Of a DNA stretch of 64,000 nucleotides, positions 11,831 through 26,100 are shown piece after piece (position 1 is the first letter of the stretch; each line of letters starts with the position of its first letter). Made by a program: the position numbers and the translations under genes. The notes under the pieces were generated by a model. That model saw only the letters and a list, made by a program, of their open reading frames with translations, ran no database searches and was not told where the DNA came from. Source of the DNA: Rhyacophila brunnea (Eukaryota; Arthropoda; Insecta; Trichoptera; Rhyacophilidae); the NCBI GenBank assembly GCA_022495005.1, contig JAGYXB010001753.1, forward strand, positions 1,054,001-1,118,000. Reading direction: 5' to 3'.

Positions 11831-14162
11831 TCATTCGTCAACGACCAACACGCCAGCGTCAATGAGATTTTGATACGCAAGCTTCGGTTCGGCGACGTCT
11901 TTCGTAAAATCTACAATGAACAAACTGTCGTCCTCGTCAAACTCGATGATCCGCACGAACAGCGCGTCGCTGCATATTTTCCTGAAGTTTCGCTTCAAAT
12001 CCCCAAGGTCCGCCGACTCTGCCACCGACACGCCGTTCAGCTTTGCCGAAATGACTTGCGTGGGCATTTTCAGCCAATCCGGTCTGATCTCTCTTACATT
12101 ATCGGCGGCGACTATTTCGCTGTTTCCGAAATCCACATAGTTGACTTTTATCTTCTTATCGATAGGATCGTATTGAAGTATCTTGGCCCGGTACCAGAGA
12201 TTATCGAGTGAAAATTGGGCTATGCAAGGTTTCCCTTCTAAGATAGATTTCTCCACGGGCTGTCTGTTTGCCATCGACTGCATCTCGTCGTCTATTTGGG
12301 CCATGCGGGCCTTATGAGATTCCATCTGATGTTCGCTAAAGAGTATTCTAACCGTCAACTCACAATCTTCGGTGAAATTGAGAACTTCACAATCGAAAAA
12401 GTCACAATCCGACGGGAACTGCATGATCGGGTAAGTGACAAATTGTTGTATGATATCCTCGTCATCGATAATTACTTCTTCTTTACATTTTAAGATTTCC
12501 ATTTCTTCCCTTCGATTCATTTCATTCCAATCGATGACCCCTGTAGTATCCATCGCCGGTACCTCAACAGTCGGAACCTGCATCGTGGGGATGTCCATCC
12601 CCGAGACCTCCGGTGAGTCTTCCATTACGCTTGGAATACTGTCATTCACAAAAATGTCACTCTTTTTGACAAAACGAGATTTTGGATTAGTAATTTCATC
12701 ATTCGTTGCATATCCTAGAGATACCAAAGTTTCGCCTATATCGTGAATACTTTTCACTTTAAGTTTGATGGGTACAATACCGTCGACAGCTTCTCCCTGC
12801 ACCGTTATCAGGCATTGCTGTTCAACGATCTGTTGATGTACAAAATCGAGAACATTTTCCGACCACAGTCCTTCAACGGGACTCAGTCCTATCAGCCGGC
12901 ACTTTGTCGCTTGCAAGGGGACATGATGCATGACGATATTTTTACGCAGAACCGAAATCGCACACAGTTCCGTGTTGCCGTAATCGACAAACATCACTTC
13001 CACAGTATTGTCAGTTGAGATATTATTTATTCTTCCTCTGTAGTACTTATCGTCCACTTCCCACTTTGCGATGCACAGCTGACCAGGGTGCCAAAACATA
13101 TCGAAAGGCATGAGCTTAGAGTTTTTAAAACGATAAGTGAGTGTCGAATTTAAGAACTCCAGAGTACTACTGGAGTGCACTACATCATGCAGATAGATAA
13201 TGAAATCTGTCGTTACAAATGTCGGCATTCCGATGAATTCTTTGCTAGGCAATGGTTCTGAAGGAAGCCAGTCATCAAAAATAGGAGGAATTGACTCTTG
13301 ACTCATGTCCAGATTCAATTCATTCGGAATCGACATCTCCTTATCTCCTGAGACGTTCTCGATGACTTTAATGGTTGCATTATCGATCGGCTTGAATGGT
13401 TCAGTTTGTTTTTCTGACTCAATATTACTTTCGTTCAGCGGAATTTTCTCAATTTCATCCACAACCTCAACTTTGGTAGTATCTCGTATGGCCAATCCTT
13501 GTTGGAGTATTTTATTATTAACAGATAACCAATCTTTCAACGTTGGAGTGACGGCATCTCCCGGAGTGACATGGTAGACCCACAACTCGACCGGAATACT
13601 TTTATTGTCTATCGGACCAGTTTTTGTAATATAAAACCTGTCGTATTGGCTTAGTAAATCTTGGCAGAATTCTTTAGTGTAATTAGGCCACTGGGTGCCC
13701 GCACCCGGCATAATACCGCTCAGGTGACATTTCACAGCGCGATCTTTTATCTTGGCAAATTTTTTATCCAGCGCACGCAGATTTTCAACAGGAACGACCT
13801 CGATCAACGCAGTATCTTTAGAGAACACCCTAACAGACGCCATATCTGTTAAAACTTCCTTGACGAAAGCTCGGTGCCATGTTTTAGTTGTATTTAAAAA
13901 TGCAGCGCATGTGTCATCAATGTTCCACGTTGCTTCTTTATTTGGTTCGGTACCTTTTAAAAACTTCTCCAAATCTTTAGAAAGTTTATCCATCACGGTT
14001 TGTTGTGACTTTATGCCAATGTATATATCAGATGGACTGGCCGCCGAAAGAATGTCGACTTCCAGTTTCAAGATACCAGAGAGCTTTGGTTGTTCTTGCA
14101 CCTCTGCTGACTTCTTCATTATTTGGTATTTAGGTATCATTTCCTCAGTGTCACCTTGCGAG
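11831..14162 (-). CDS. RNF17: RNF17-like terminal exon 18 (Tudors 3 to 5)
   Basis: Acceptor CAATTTCAG at 14164-14163, stop TGA at 11833-11831. This 2332-nt exon encodes a degenerate third Tudor (no DYG), a fourth with FVDYGNTE (residues 1209-1216) and a fifth with YVDFGNSE (1493-1500). Both of the last two keep the Asp and Asn expected in methylarginine-binding Tudors. A long acidic linker with repeated P-T/V-V/M-E/D patterns separates them. Nearly half the protein is in this exon, while the rest is spread over 17 small ones. Confidence 0.95.
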
Positions 14163-17100
14163 CTGAAATTGTAAGAATTATAATATTGATTAAAAAGGTA
14201 AATTACTATTTACATGTCAAACACGTTGCACACACTGTCAAGTCCGTTCTGTCAAGTGAGTTAACTTGACAATGACATCTATGCATCTGGTCCTAATAGT
14301 TTGAAATTGAAATTAAAATTAATGGAAGTTTTGTACTATTTCATATGCTTTAGTGCAGTGATGGCGAACCTATGGCATGCGAGACGATTTTTCATGGCAC
14401 GCGAATGTTTTATTTTGAAGACAGAAAGAATTACATACCTATAATTATTTAAAAAATATTTTTTTTTACAAAATAATGTGTGGTTTTAATTACACGTGTT
14501 TATTGTTACCGTAGAAAAACTTTTAAAAATCATTTCAAGTTTTTTGTCGAATTTAAAAAAAATATTTGTGCTTAAACATCTTGGCGGAAGAAAATATACA
14601 TATAGGAGCATATCGTGAATGAAGAGTTGGACGCAGATTATGACATATCTGAAGACGAATTGGACCAACAGTATGCAGATGATGTGGAGCGTGATATCGA
14701 ATAGTCTATTGAATTCTTACGATCTTGGAGAACAGGGCCTCATATTCCTATTATTCATGATTTCGATGATTTTCGATCTGGCGTGACATCGAATGAAACC
14801 CAACTCTTTTTCTAATTTTACGTACAATGTGGCCAACCTAGGACCAAAATCGTGGTCACACAATTGGGAAGACACAATAGTGCTGGAACTCCATATGTTT
14901 CTTGCCGTATCAATGCTGATGACGAGAGAAATAAGCACACATCAATAGAGGAGCATTGGAGTACCGACCCGTACTTGCACGCGGATTTTTTTGGTAAAAT
15001 AATGCCCAGGGATCGTTGCCAGCTTATTTTACAGATGCTGCATTTTTCGGATCCCAATGTAACCACCTCTGACAGACTCGGTAAAATTAGATTACTACTG
15101 GAACACACGAGAAAGATATTCAGAGAGTCAATGATACCACACCAGATCTGTGTATCGACGAATCCATAATAGTGTTTAAAGGTAGATTAATTTTCAAGCA
15201 GTTTATTCCATCCAAACGCCATCGCTTTGGAATAAAATTGTTCGTCCTGTGTGATGTTCTCACTGAATACATTACAGACTTTATTATTTATTGTGGAGAA
15301 GGGACCGATATAGAGGACGCACACAATTTGGGAATTTCTGATGCGGTCGTCACGACACTGCTAAATGACTATATCGGCAAAGGTCATACTCTGTGGTGAT
15401 AACTGGTACTCCAGTCCGGCACTATTTAAATATCTCCATGCCAATATGACCAATGCATGTGGAACGGTTAGGAAAAACCGAAAAGAGATGCCGGATTTTA
15501 AAAAATTGAAAAAGAGAGAGAGATTGAGGCTAAGTGCAACAAGTCCCCTTTTGGCTTTCAAATGGCATGACAGGTGAGACGTTCACATGCTAACCACGCT
15601 TCATGACGAATCTTTTGGGCCAACAGGAATCCAGGATTATTCCATATAAAATATAACACTCATGTATTTTGTAAAAAAACTCGTTAAATAAAACTTAAGA
15701 TTTAAATATTAAATGTGTCAATTAAAAATAATTAATGTGAATTCCAAAACATAAAGGGCATATGTTTAAAAATTTAAGGGTGTGATTTATTGATTTTAAC
15801 ACATATCGGCAGTGCGGTGCAGAGCTCCAATTCGTTCAGGCATCATGGCTGACAAATGATTTGAGTAAGAACTTTGTTAGTAAAATATTTGTTCACGTAT
15901 TGGCAATTCATTCCTATTTTATGTGTGTTGCAGCAATCTTTATGGGTTTGAAGTCAATAAATGTCAGGCCAATCATTTTTAACTGCCGTATTTATTATAA
16001 TACAGGGAAGAATAACATTTAGAAAAAATGTACCGCAGACGGGACTTCTATCATATGGCAACTTACGCGGGGCGGGTATGGAAACTTACGCGGCGGCCGG
16101 GTTAAGGAATAAAAGATATGCCTTCGGCTAGAAACACGATCAAAGATGAACCTCAAGAACTAATTGTAATTTTTAAACTTTTAATATACAATATTCTTAA
16201 AAACCCTTCTTTCATTTTTATCCCATGAAAAACTGCTTGGCACGTCAGTCGAAAAAAAATATTTAGGAAATTTTGGCACGCGCACGTAAACAGGATCGCG
16301 AAACCCTGCTTTAGTGTTTCCTTTTCTACCATCCCGAATACCACCATACCTTTCCATCCCGAATCTCGAGAATTGAAATTTTTAACATTTCGGGAAATCC
16401 CGGATCTCGAGAATCTTTTCTCGGGATTTGGGATTTCTTTTCTTTTATTTTCGGGAATTGGGCGACGAGTTCCTATCCAGCCTAAAGATCGTAGATCTAG
16501 CTCTTTGTTATCTGCCTTTAAATATTTGAACGATCCGGTAAACAGCTGTCGTGACCGTGAGAAATCTGCATTCTTCCAGACATGTTCCAAACCAAAATTA
16601 ATTAAAAAATCCAAAGCGCACCTGGTCCGTCTTTTATCCACAAGCATTCAAGACCTAGTGGTTTCCGATTCTGACGCTGTGCCCATTTTAAATCCCGCAT
16701 ACTATCTCGCCGAACTAAAAGCACTCTTTATAAGACACTTGTAAAGCCAGTGCTCACCTTCGCATCGGAAACCTGGACATTAACTCCGCGAGATGAACGA
16801 GCCTTGAACATTTTTGAAAGAAAAATTCTCCGCCGTATATATGAACCGATCAGGGACGGCACCAATTGGAGAAGATATAATGCTGAGCTCTACGGGCTAT
16901 ACGAAGATTGCAGCGCAGTTCAATCAATTAAGATTGGGAGACTGCGATGGCTAGGTCATGTGCATCATATGAATGACAATGAACCGCCAAAGAGAGTGAT
17001 GTCCGGCAATCCAATGGGGCGTAGAAGAGGCAGGCCAAAGATTCGCTGGTTGGATGGAGCTGCCAATGACTGCCGTGTTCTAGGGGTACCGAATTGGAAA

Positions 17101-20100
17101 GCAGCCACACTGGATAGGGACAGGTGGAGGGAGCTGTTGGAGAAGGCCAAGACCCACACCGGGTTGTCGCGTCCCTGAGATGATGAAAGGGTACCTGGTC
17201 CGTCTTTTTTCCACAAGCATTCAAGAAGACCTAGCGGTTTCCGATACTGACGCTGATGCCGTGCCCGTGATTGTGAACAACAGTGACGAAGGAGATATGA
17301 CAAAACAACTTGAAAAATATGTCTAGCAATGCTCAAAACCAAACGTAAACATTGCACAAAATGCGACAAATGAACTTTTTTCGTCGTTTAAAAAAGTTTT
17401 GAATTGTTTTTGTTTTCTTACTTCTATTTGTTTGTTACTTAAATAAAAACAATCATATTTTTTGGAATTTGTCTGTTTTACACTGATTTTACGATTTTTG
17501 ACAGGTTTTTTTAAATTCACTAGATATCTCGAGAATTCTTTTCTGGGAATCCTGAATCTCTAGAGTTCAAAATTTCATCATTTCGGGAAATCACAAATCT
17601 CGAGATGGTAACCCAACTAATGATGGTAACATGTAGACCTAAAATGTCGTGGATCACGGATTCGAATCCCGAACCGGGTAAAAAAAATATGAATGTTTTT
17701 TTTAATGTGTATTTGGAACCCAGCTCATTTCTCATAAAGCAAAAAATCTGTTAATACAACCTCGACCCTGTAGATGCCCACATGATCTTTTTACGATCGA
17801 TAAAGGTGAAAAAAAGGGCCTGAAGATGCCGAAAGGTGAAACCAAGATCGCTAAAACCAATTCCAAAGGAATAGTACAAAACTCTCATCAATTAGAATTC
17901 AATCACTCAATCAATTCAATCAATTCAATCAATTGACCGTCAAATCATCACACCCTGATTAGAATAATTGAGTCGTATAGTATCAAAAGTAGATCTGTGC
18001 GTTATTCATCATTTCGAGAAAATGACGAAAAACGTTTTGTTGGGTTTTTTAGTATTATAATAGCATGAAATATGTTTCTACATTTAGAAATTAGAAATTC
18101 AATTCAAATTCAACAGTTCTACTTTTGTTTCCAAAGTATGGAACAGTTCTAATTCTGATACCAAGCCCTATTTTCCATTACAATTTTATACCACACAGAT
18201 ATGATTTTGATTCGAATATTATATTGCTAGTTGTACATTATGGTCAGAAGAATAATTTGGCATACTTAGTTAAATTTCGATATATTTGCGACAGTTCTAC
18301 TTTTGATACTATACGACTCAATTATAATTCAACATATAAGGCTCCATCTATTTATAGTACCAATTCTTTGGTTTGTGTTCTGTGTGAACTGATTGGTTTC
18401 TGCACTGTACTCAATTGAATGTTCCATACCTAGACAAGCCCTTCTCGACAATGTCCACGTCGACAGAGCGCTCAAGTTCCGTGTCGGGATGGATATGCAG
18501 CAACAGTTCCATTTTGAAAGGTTGGCCCTTCTTAACATTCTTGATGGCTTTGGCGCTTTTCACTTTGAGGGGGGTGGAGTCCGTCATGTGCTCGATCAGA
18601 TAACCGGTGGCCACCTCGTTCCACTTTTCGCCAAACTGCTTTAAATTGGCCAGCTGACAGAAGGTGGTCTGAAACAATATAATTCATATAACATGCCATA
18701 GACTGTACGTAGCTGGACAAATCGATCGCACAGAGAAATTCGTTGCATCAATAGATTTAAGCAAAAAAAATATTACCTACTCTCTGAAATGTTCAATAAA
18801 TTAAGGCTGTCCAATGAAAATGTACAAATGTTTTTACGGTTAGTTTCATTCTATGGCAGCTTTATATTGCAATGATTCAAGTGCAAGCATAGAGTTTCTT
18901 AGAAATGTCTTTGAAATTTTACTATAATAAAGCCTTCGTTCAAACAAATGAAAAATTTGACACCAAGAGACATGCCACTTTAGCAGAATTGCTTCGACCG
19001 TGTAATTCTTTAAAAAAAAGTCATCTGAGTGATATTCAGTCTCGACTCACGTCATATATTATATGGGTTTTTTCAACGCCATTGCGATTCACCCTACTTT
19101 CATTCAAAATAAACTCACCAGTTGATCGATTTTAAGGAAATTAGTGAGCAGTTTCCTAAGGGCAGTCCAGTGAACTGTCTTGATGACTCCATAATCAACA
19201 AGCAGCACCTTTAATTGGCCTTCACATGGCATCTTGTTGACTTGTCCCCTGCACCAACCGTATTCAGTGTCGTGGACAGCCACACACATTCCTGCAATAA
19301 AACAATTAATTACAGTATGGCCCACCTCTGAGACTTTGGTTTCTATTGGAGACTACTTTAATGATTCCATAGACGAATGCAAAACGTTCGCATCGCCACC
19401 GCTGACATTAACTATGCACAGCGATTTTCGCATGTAATATGTGCGTGTCTTTTTTATTGAGGAATTCATAGGTCATAAAATGACAATTCTTACATTGAAT
19501 ACTCAGATAAACCATATTTAATATTCAAGAACGCTACAATCCGCAATTATAACCCAGCAACTATTGCGCTACTTGGTTTCGAAATTGTTTTTGTTGGATA
19601 CTGTGAAACGAATTTGAAAATCGGCAGCAAGGCGTAGTTGCTAGGTTTTTAATGTTAAAAAATTAAGCAATTTTAAAATTTAACAATGTACAGGTTTAGG
19701 AGATTTTGCTTTTAAAAATATGTACAATAAAACACATTTTTGAAAAAATGTCCCTTGCTATGTTTTAAATTTGGACAGCTAAATAATTAGAAATTGCAGA
19801 TAATATTATTTTACTGATCTTTGGATGAGTGTATTACCGATTTCGTAAGAATATAGCGATCCAATTGGAGACTCAATGCTGTAAGTGTCTTCCAACTCCT
19901 TAGTTACATCTAAGAAGAATTCGGAAAGTTGTAGCTGAAACAATTTAAAAAAACAAGATTGAGCATGGCCCCCACATCCTAAAGCGGGCCCCCAGACTAG
20001 AATCTTCGCTGTATTATGATAAATACGGCAATTAAAAATAGCTGGTATAACTGTTATCATGCCTAGATACATAAGGTTCGAAGTACCACACTAAAAAATA

Positions 20101-23100
20101 GAATCGATTGTTGAATTTAGCTGTGTTTACTTCAATGAAATCATTGATAGTCCTTTGTATTGAAAAATCACGGAGCCATGTTTGATGACGTAGACACGCT
20201 TGTGCGCCCATAAAAATTAATAAATCACTCACTATAATATTTTACTCATGTTAGAAACACTTAAAAATGCCATTAAAAATATTGAAAATAATAGCTTTTA
20301 TGTGTGTGTCACATATTATTACATGTTTTATGGTTCGCGTAAAGTTGAGTCCACACTGGTTGAAATATTATAATAATTTCTTTTGTTATTTTTTGAGTGA
20401 AATTTGGATTTTTACTAGATTAAACTTTTCAGTCTTATTGAGCATTGTGTTATGTTAGTGATTGTCGTTTTATGTTTTATAAAAAAAACAATATTTATTT
20501 TGTAAAATCTGCGTAATTTTTTCTAAGTGCTATAAAACATTTTTTGCGTGAGGTTTTAAAATTTTATAAACATTAAATTGCATGCAAAGATAATATGTAA
20601 TATAGTTGAAAAGTCAATATTCCATGATTTATATTTTATATTATGTTGTATACCCGTGTGTTTTTTTTATACTTACGTTTATTTATACGCTTTATATATT
20701 CCTTCATAGTAATTCGTAATTTATTGGTAAAACTCGCAATCGTCCTAACTAAATAATATATTATATTTTTTCATTCCGTGTGGACGCATCTTTACAAATA
20801 TTTATGACTTTCAAACAATTGGGGTGACACATGATGACATGACCATGAGTTATAAAAATAAATGACATAATCCAGAACACAAGTTCAAGTACATATTTAG
20901 AAATATTTCGATGACACATTATTTATTGTTTTCGGTTCGGTTTTTTGGTTGTCTTTTATTCCCGCAAACATGGTGTTGTAAAGATCGCGGTGAATATTCA
21001 ACTTTACAAGGTAAATCACTCGGCGCACACTCGAACTCGAATGAAAATATTTTGTATGCCTAGTGCGCAGGCGCTGTAAAATACCGCGTAGATTTGAACT
21101 GATGCAATCGTACCGGTGAATCTCAATAGATCGAGAGGGTTCGAAAGATCGATGATTATGAAATTAAAACAACATATTTTTGACAAAGTTATATAGGTGG
21201 AAGTAGGCGGATGGATCGGGCTATTTTTTAATAAAATTCTCAATGCCGCATGAACAATATTTCTTGCGTTATCCACAGGTCAAGGTTTGCGTATCTGACT
21301 GCTATACGGTCGCCCATGTGTTACGTACTAGCTGTATCCTACTGGAATACGGTCGCCGGGAAAGGGTTAAGGGTATAGTGTAATTAAGCGATTTTTTGTG
21401 TTTACCTACATCCACTTGAATTATGGAGTTGGAGAGTATCGACACAATATGTAATAAAAAATTGCATCGCACAACCATTATTCGCAAAGGGAAATAGTGC
21501 CACAGGGAACTATTTTTAGTATTAGTGCAAATTCGTGATGTGTGTTTATTTCATTTATCAGGTCAACTCGTCACGCCGGGCCTCCCTGACCCCGGGCCCC
21601 CAGGCTAGAGCCTTATCAGCCCCCCCTGGTGGGAGCCCATGAGTTTAATTATAATATATTGAAATATATCCGTTCTAAATCCAAATTGCACACTTGATAA
21701 TATTAGTCTAAGGTCATGTGTATACGACTTACAGTTACGGGCTGAACAGGTCATACCGACTGATGGCTGAGCATCGGCTGGGCCTTACAATGAAACATGA
21801 TTTTACGTGTCTGCCCCGAATCAGTTCAACTCATTCGTGATAAAAATATAGAATATGTGAACTGACCTTCCTGACCCAGAAGTTAGACGGAGATACTGTA
21901 TTGCAAATGAGAACTTTGTCGTTCTTGTCCAAAATCTGCTTATTGAATCCGCATTGCTGAGACGGCAGCATCATATTCAATTTCGTGTTCTGGAAAAACA
22001 TAATGCACAATATTAATTACAGATTATCAGCCAGGCAGCCAGGGACGATCCACTGCTGGATGAAGGCCTCCCCTAGCTCTCTCCACTCTTCTCGGTCCCT
22101 AGTTCTCTGCTGCCACGCACATCCACTGCACTTTGTAAGCTCGTTTATCCGGCGGGTTTTAGGGGGTCCCTGTGGCCAACATGTCAGCCCATTTCCATTC
22201 CATCTGCTTAGTGACCTCTTGTCTGCTTCCTTAACTGTTGGTTTCTTTTGTGATCCTTACGCATTAACAACATGCACTTTTCCATGCCATGTTGCACTCA
22301 CGGTGGCCGCGCGGCTTAAGCGTTGGACTATAAAGCCGTGGGTCCCAGGTTCGAATCCTGGGTCTGGCAAGTACACATATTGTTTTTCAATTTGTGTGTG
22401 TCAGGGTATGGACCTAATAGGTTGAGCAAGTGGCTGACATCCATTTCTCGTAAAAAACAAAATCTGTCAACACAAACCTCTACTCTGTGGAGGCCCATAT
22501 GATCCAATTAGGATCGGACATGGTCGAAAAAGAAGACATTAAGAGTCCATGCTTCACATGGATATGTGACCATTGGTAGCACACATGGTTGAATACTTAA
22601 CGCTAAGACAAAATGGGAGGTCACTTTTGACAATACTATTCAGGGGCCCAAATGTACTACACACCAATTTGGTTCTGGCATTATTCATTGCCGTAGAAAC
22701 ATACGGGAAGCAATATATCATGGGTAAATCAAAGAGTTTTCTACTGTGCATGGTGAAAAACAGATATCTCCCCGCATGAATTAGTTCATTATAGTGCCTG
22801 TGCATGGATTTACTAACAATAGTGTGTAAATTAAACTGTCGCAATAATAACTGTTACACATGCAAAATTACTGACTTTCTCGCACATCTCATTCTTCAAG
22901 CGTAAGCAAAACGCGTTATTGTCATTTTATGGTGCCATTTGATAGGTTGTGAAAATTGGTAAACGTCAAAAATGCTTTGCACGGTGTAGTTCGTATTTTT
23001 TCCGACAGGTTCGCCACTATCGTTCCAGTGTGCAGGCGACGCAGATATCGCACAAGTTCCAACTATTGTATGAAAACTCAGACACCGCTGAACTAAGAAC

Positions 23101-26100
23101 TTTTTTAATCCATGCATGCAATCTTGCAACTTGCACGATAATACATGTTTGCACATGCATTTTCTTGTTATGGCCGCGATAATACGTACTGACAGCAGTA
23201 AATCCATGCACGTGTAAACGGCTATTACATCGATGTTTTATTGTACAAAAAAAAAAATTTAACAGCTATCATGAAAACATCAAGCATATAATACATTTTT
23301 TGTTTTAACAATAAAATGAGACAAAACATGGAATTGAAAAATTTTAATGACACAACTTCTCATCACAGGAAGCAATGTTACAATATTAACCACTGCTTAT
23401 CTGTCATTCCACTTTTTTTTATGCATAGCATTGTTCATCGACATTCTATGCATAAGGCCATAAGTTGTGAGATAAACGCTACTAAAAGGTCAAACAGTAT
23501 TCAACCCTAAGTTTAGTGTCTAAACATGTGAACATCGAAAAATACAATCGATTAAATACTACAGTAAAACCTCATTAATAAGAACACTGATAATTCGACA
23601 CCCCCTACGTATAGTATAAGTCCGTATCCGCAAAATGGTACTTTTCAGTAAACGATCTTAATAAATTTTAATGACACCACAATGTTATTTTTAATTTTGG
23701 AGTCGAAATTTTTTAGTTGATTGATTATACATAATATGATTGAATTTTTCTTTTTTCGATTAGTATTGTTGTATTATTTTTGAAATTATTTAATAAAGGG
23801 CAATCAAGTCAAAATATCCAAAAATGCAGTTACAGACGTATACGTAGGTGTCGAATTTGAAATTTGCCATAAATCGAAACTTTCGCAAAAAAAAATTCCC
23901 TTGAACATTATTATCATATAAAAACATACCATTGATTCGAATTTCGTAATAATTTCAGAGTCCTGGCATATAAAAATATTTAATGAATCGTAATGAAGTA
24001 CACTACTGTCCAACAAGAACTTCTAGCTACCTGTTAAAACTGTGGCCACTCATATTCGGTGCCGCCAGTATAGTAATCACGAAAATGTCATTCTTTCACT
24101 GGCACTACCATTGAGTGGTTTATTTCTTAGCTGGCATCGTAGTTGAATACGTTACAGATATTTTTCGCTAGTTGGTTTTTATTTTGTATCATAATTAGAT
24201 TTTTTATAGACATTTTTCGGCACTGTGTTTTATAAGGTCCTACCTACATACCACTTAACATTATCATTTATCACACATTCAGCATTGGCAGCATTAGGTT
24301 ATTTAGAATATTTTTCAGTATGATTTTAAAAAGATTTTTAGTCAAGTAACCACTGTTCAAAGAAAATATTAATTGGTTTTCATATTAGTGTTACTCAAGT
24401 GGATTGCTTTGAAATTTGATAGTTTTCATAACATGGTGAGCACCAAATCCCATAAAAGCGACTAGGGATCCAATAAATTGCATTATCTAAAAGAACCCAT
24501 AAAAACAAAGCTGCATAACATATATTGGAGCATTTTACAAGGGCCTACATTCACAAAACCCACTTGAATGTTTTCAATGTATAGGTACTGTGAAAATCTT
24601 TATAATGTACGACTTGTTATAACGTAACTTATTTATAACAAATACAGTTCAAGTTCACAGTGCCAGCCGGCTGGTGCCAACCGGCTCCGAGCGGTGACAT
24701 TATATTATACTGACATATTTACATGTTATCAACTAATAAAAAATATTATGAATATGATCATTGTTAGTTTCGTCAACCTTGACCTAATTTTTACGTTTTC
24801 GTGAAATGGCACATGGGGCCAATTCTATATTATATAGGGCGGCAGCAAACCTGTTAAAAGCTAACAAGCTCCTCCCATTTAGTCGACGAGAGCGCCTTTG
24901 GCTTGTGCCTAAATCTTCTTGTTGGATAGTAATTAATGAGCTAGTCAATGAAAATTGTGATAAAACTTTTTTTAAAACATAAATTATTGCTTACTTCATG
25001 AAGGTAATAAAAATAATACTGACATTTTATGACCGATTGGATTTTCACAAAGTTTTACTAGAGAACCAATGCCAAACAACTGTGTTGACAGATAGGAAAA
25101 ATAAAAAATATTTCGTATTTTTTTATAATAATTTTAGCTCAACATGGCATGGATTAACCCTTAGACTGCGTATGGCATGTAAACATGCCATAGACTTTAT
25201 CTCGTATTTTCGACCAAACTAGAAAGAGACAGTTGTGGATATATGCTTTAAAAATTAGTTCAAACCTTTAGGTAGACATATCAGGCAACAGATCATAAAA
25301 ATGTCAAGTAAAACACAAGGAAATATATTTTTGAAAAGAACACTCGTTATTCAGTCATTTGAATCGCGCGCCATTGCGAAGCCGTGTGCACTCGACGCGT
25401 CACCAGGGTTATCAAATCAAAACATTGGTCATGGCATCGAAAAGCGTGCATCGATATTATTTTTATTGACTTTTTAATTAATTATTACGATTACGTTAGT
25501 GTTATGTATTTTTTGTGTGTGATTTGAAGTGATTTGTGATCTCGATAGAAAAATTTTTACGATTTGTTTTTAGTGTTTTTGGTCATTATAAATATATGTG
25601 AAATAATTATTTCACCGGCCAAAATGTCACTACCACACAATATTACCGAAGAAGTCATGCTGGATCCAGACTCTGATTTTGATGTAAGTGAAGATGAATT
25701 CGACGTTGGCGAAGTCATTGAAAACGTAGACCATACACAACCTGATGAAATTCCAAGTACTTCAACCAATACATCTTCTGACAATCTAACTTCTTGGACA
25801 TCCGGACCCTTTATTCCGGTCATACATGAGTTTGATGGCAATTCATCAGGTAATCAATCTTCTTTGACAGAACACTGCACAGAACTTGATTTTTTTGAAC
25901 ATTTTTTAAATCAAGATATCATGAGTAAAATTGTCCTTGAGACAAATAAATTCCATCATACTGTTGTTAAAAAACGAGATTTAACTCAAAAATCTCGATT
26001 CCATAAATGGGTAGATACATCTATCGAAGAAATGTATTTATTTATTACTGTTACTATGTTGATGACGAGAAATCGTCATCTTACCATAGAAGAACATTGG

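Noticed and set aside
11870..14174. Several plus-strand open frames opposite the last Tudor exon
   Set aside because: Antisense shadows of a long, well-supported coding exon.
14614..15640. A domesticated piggyBac gene
   Set aside because: Frameshifts, a premature stop and a missing third catalytic Asp mark it as a relic.
21985..22425. 146-codon plus-strand open frame
   Set aside because: It overlaps exon 14 of the Tudor gene in antisense and runs into the SINE head; composition is that of repeats.
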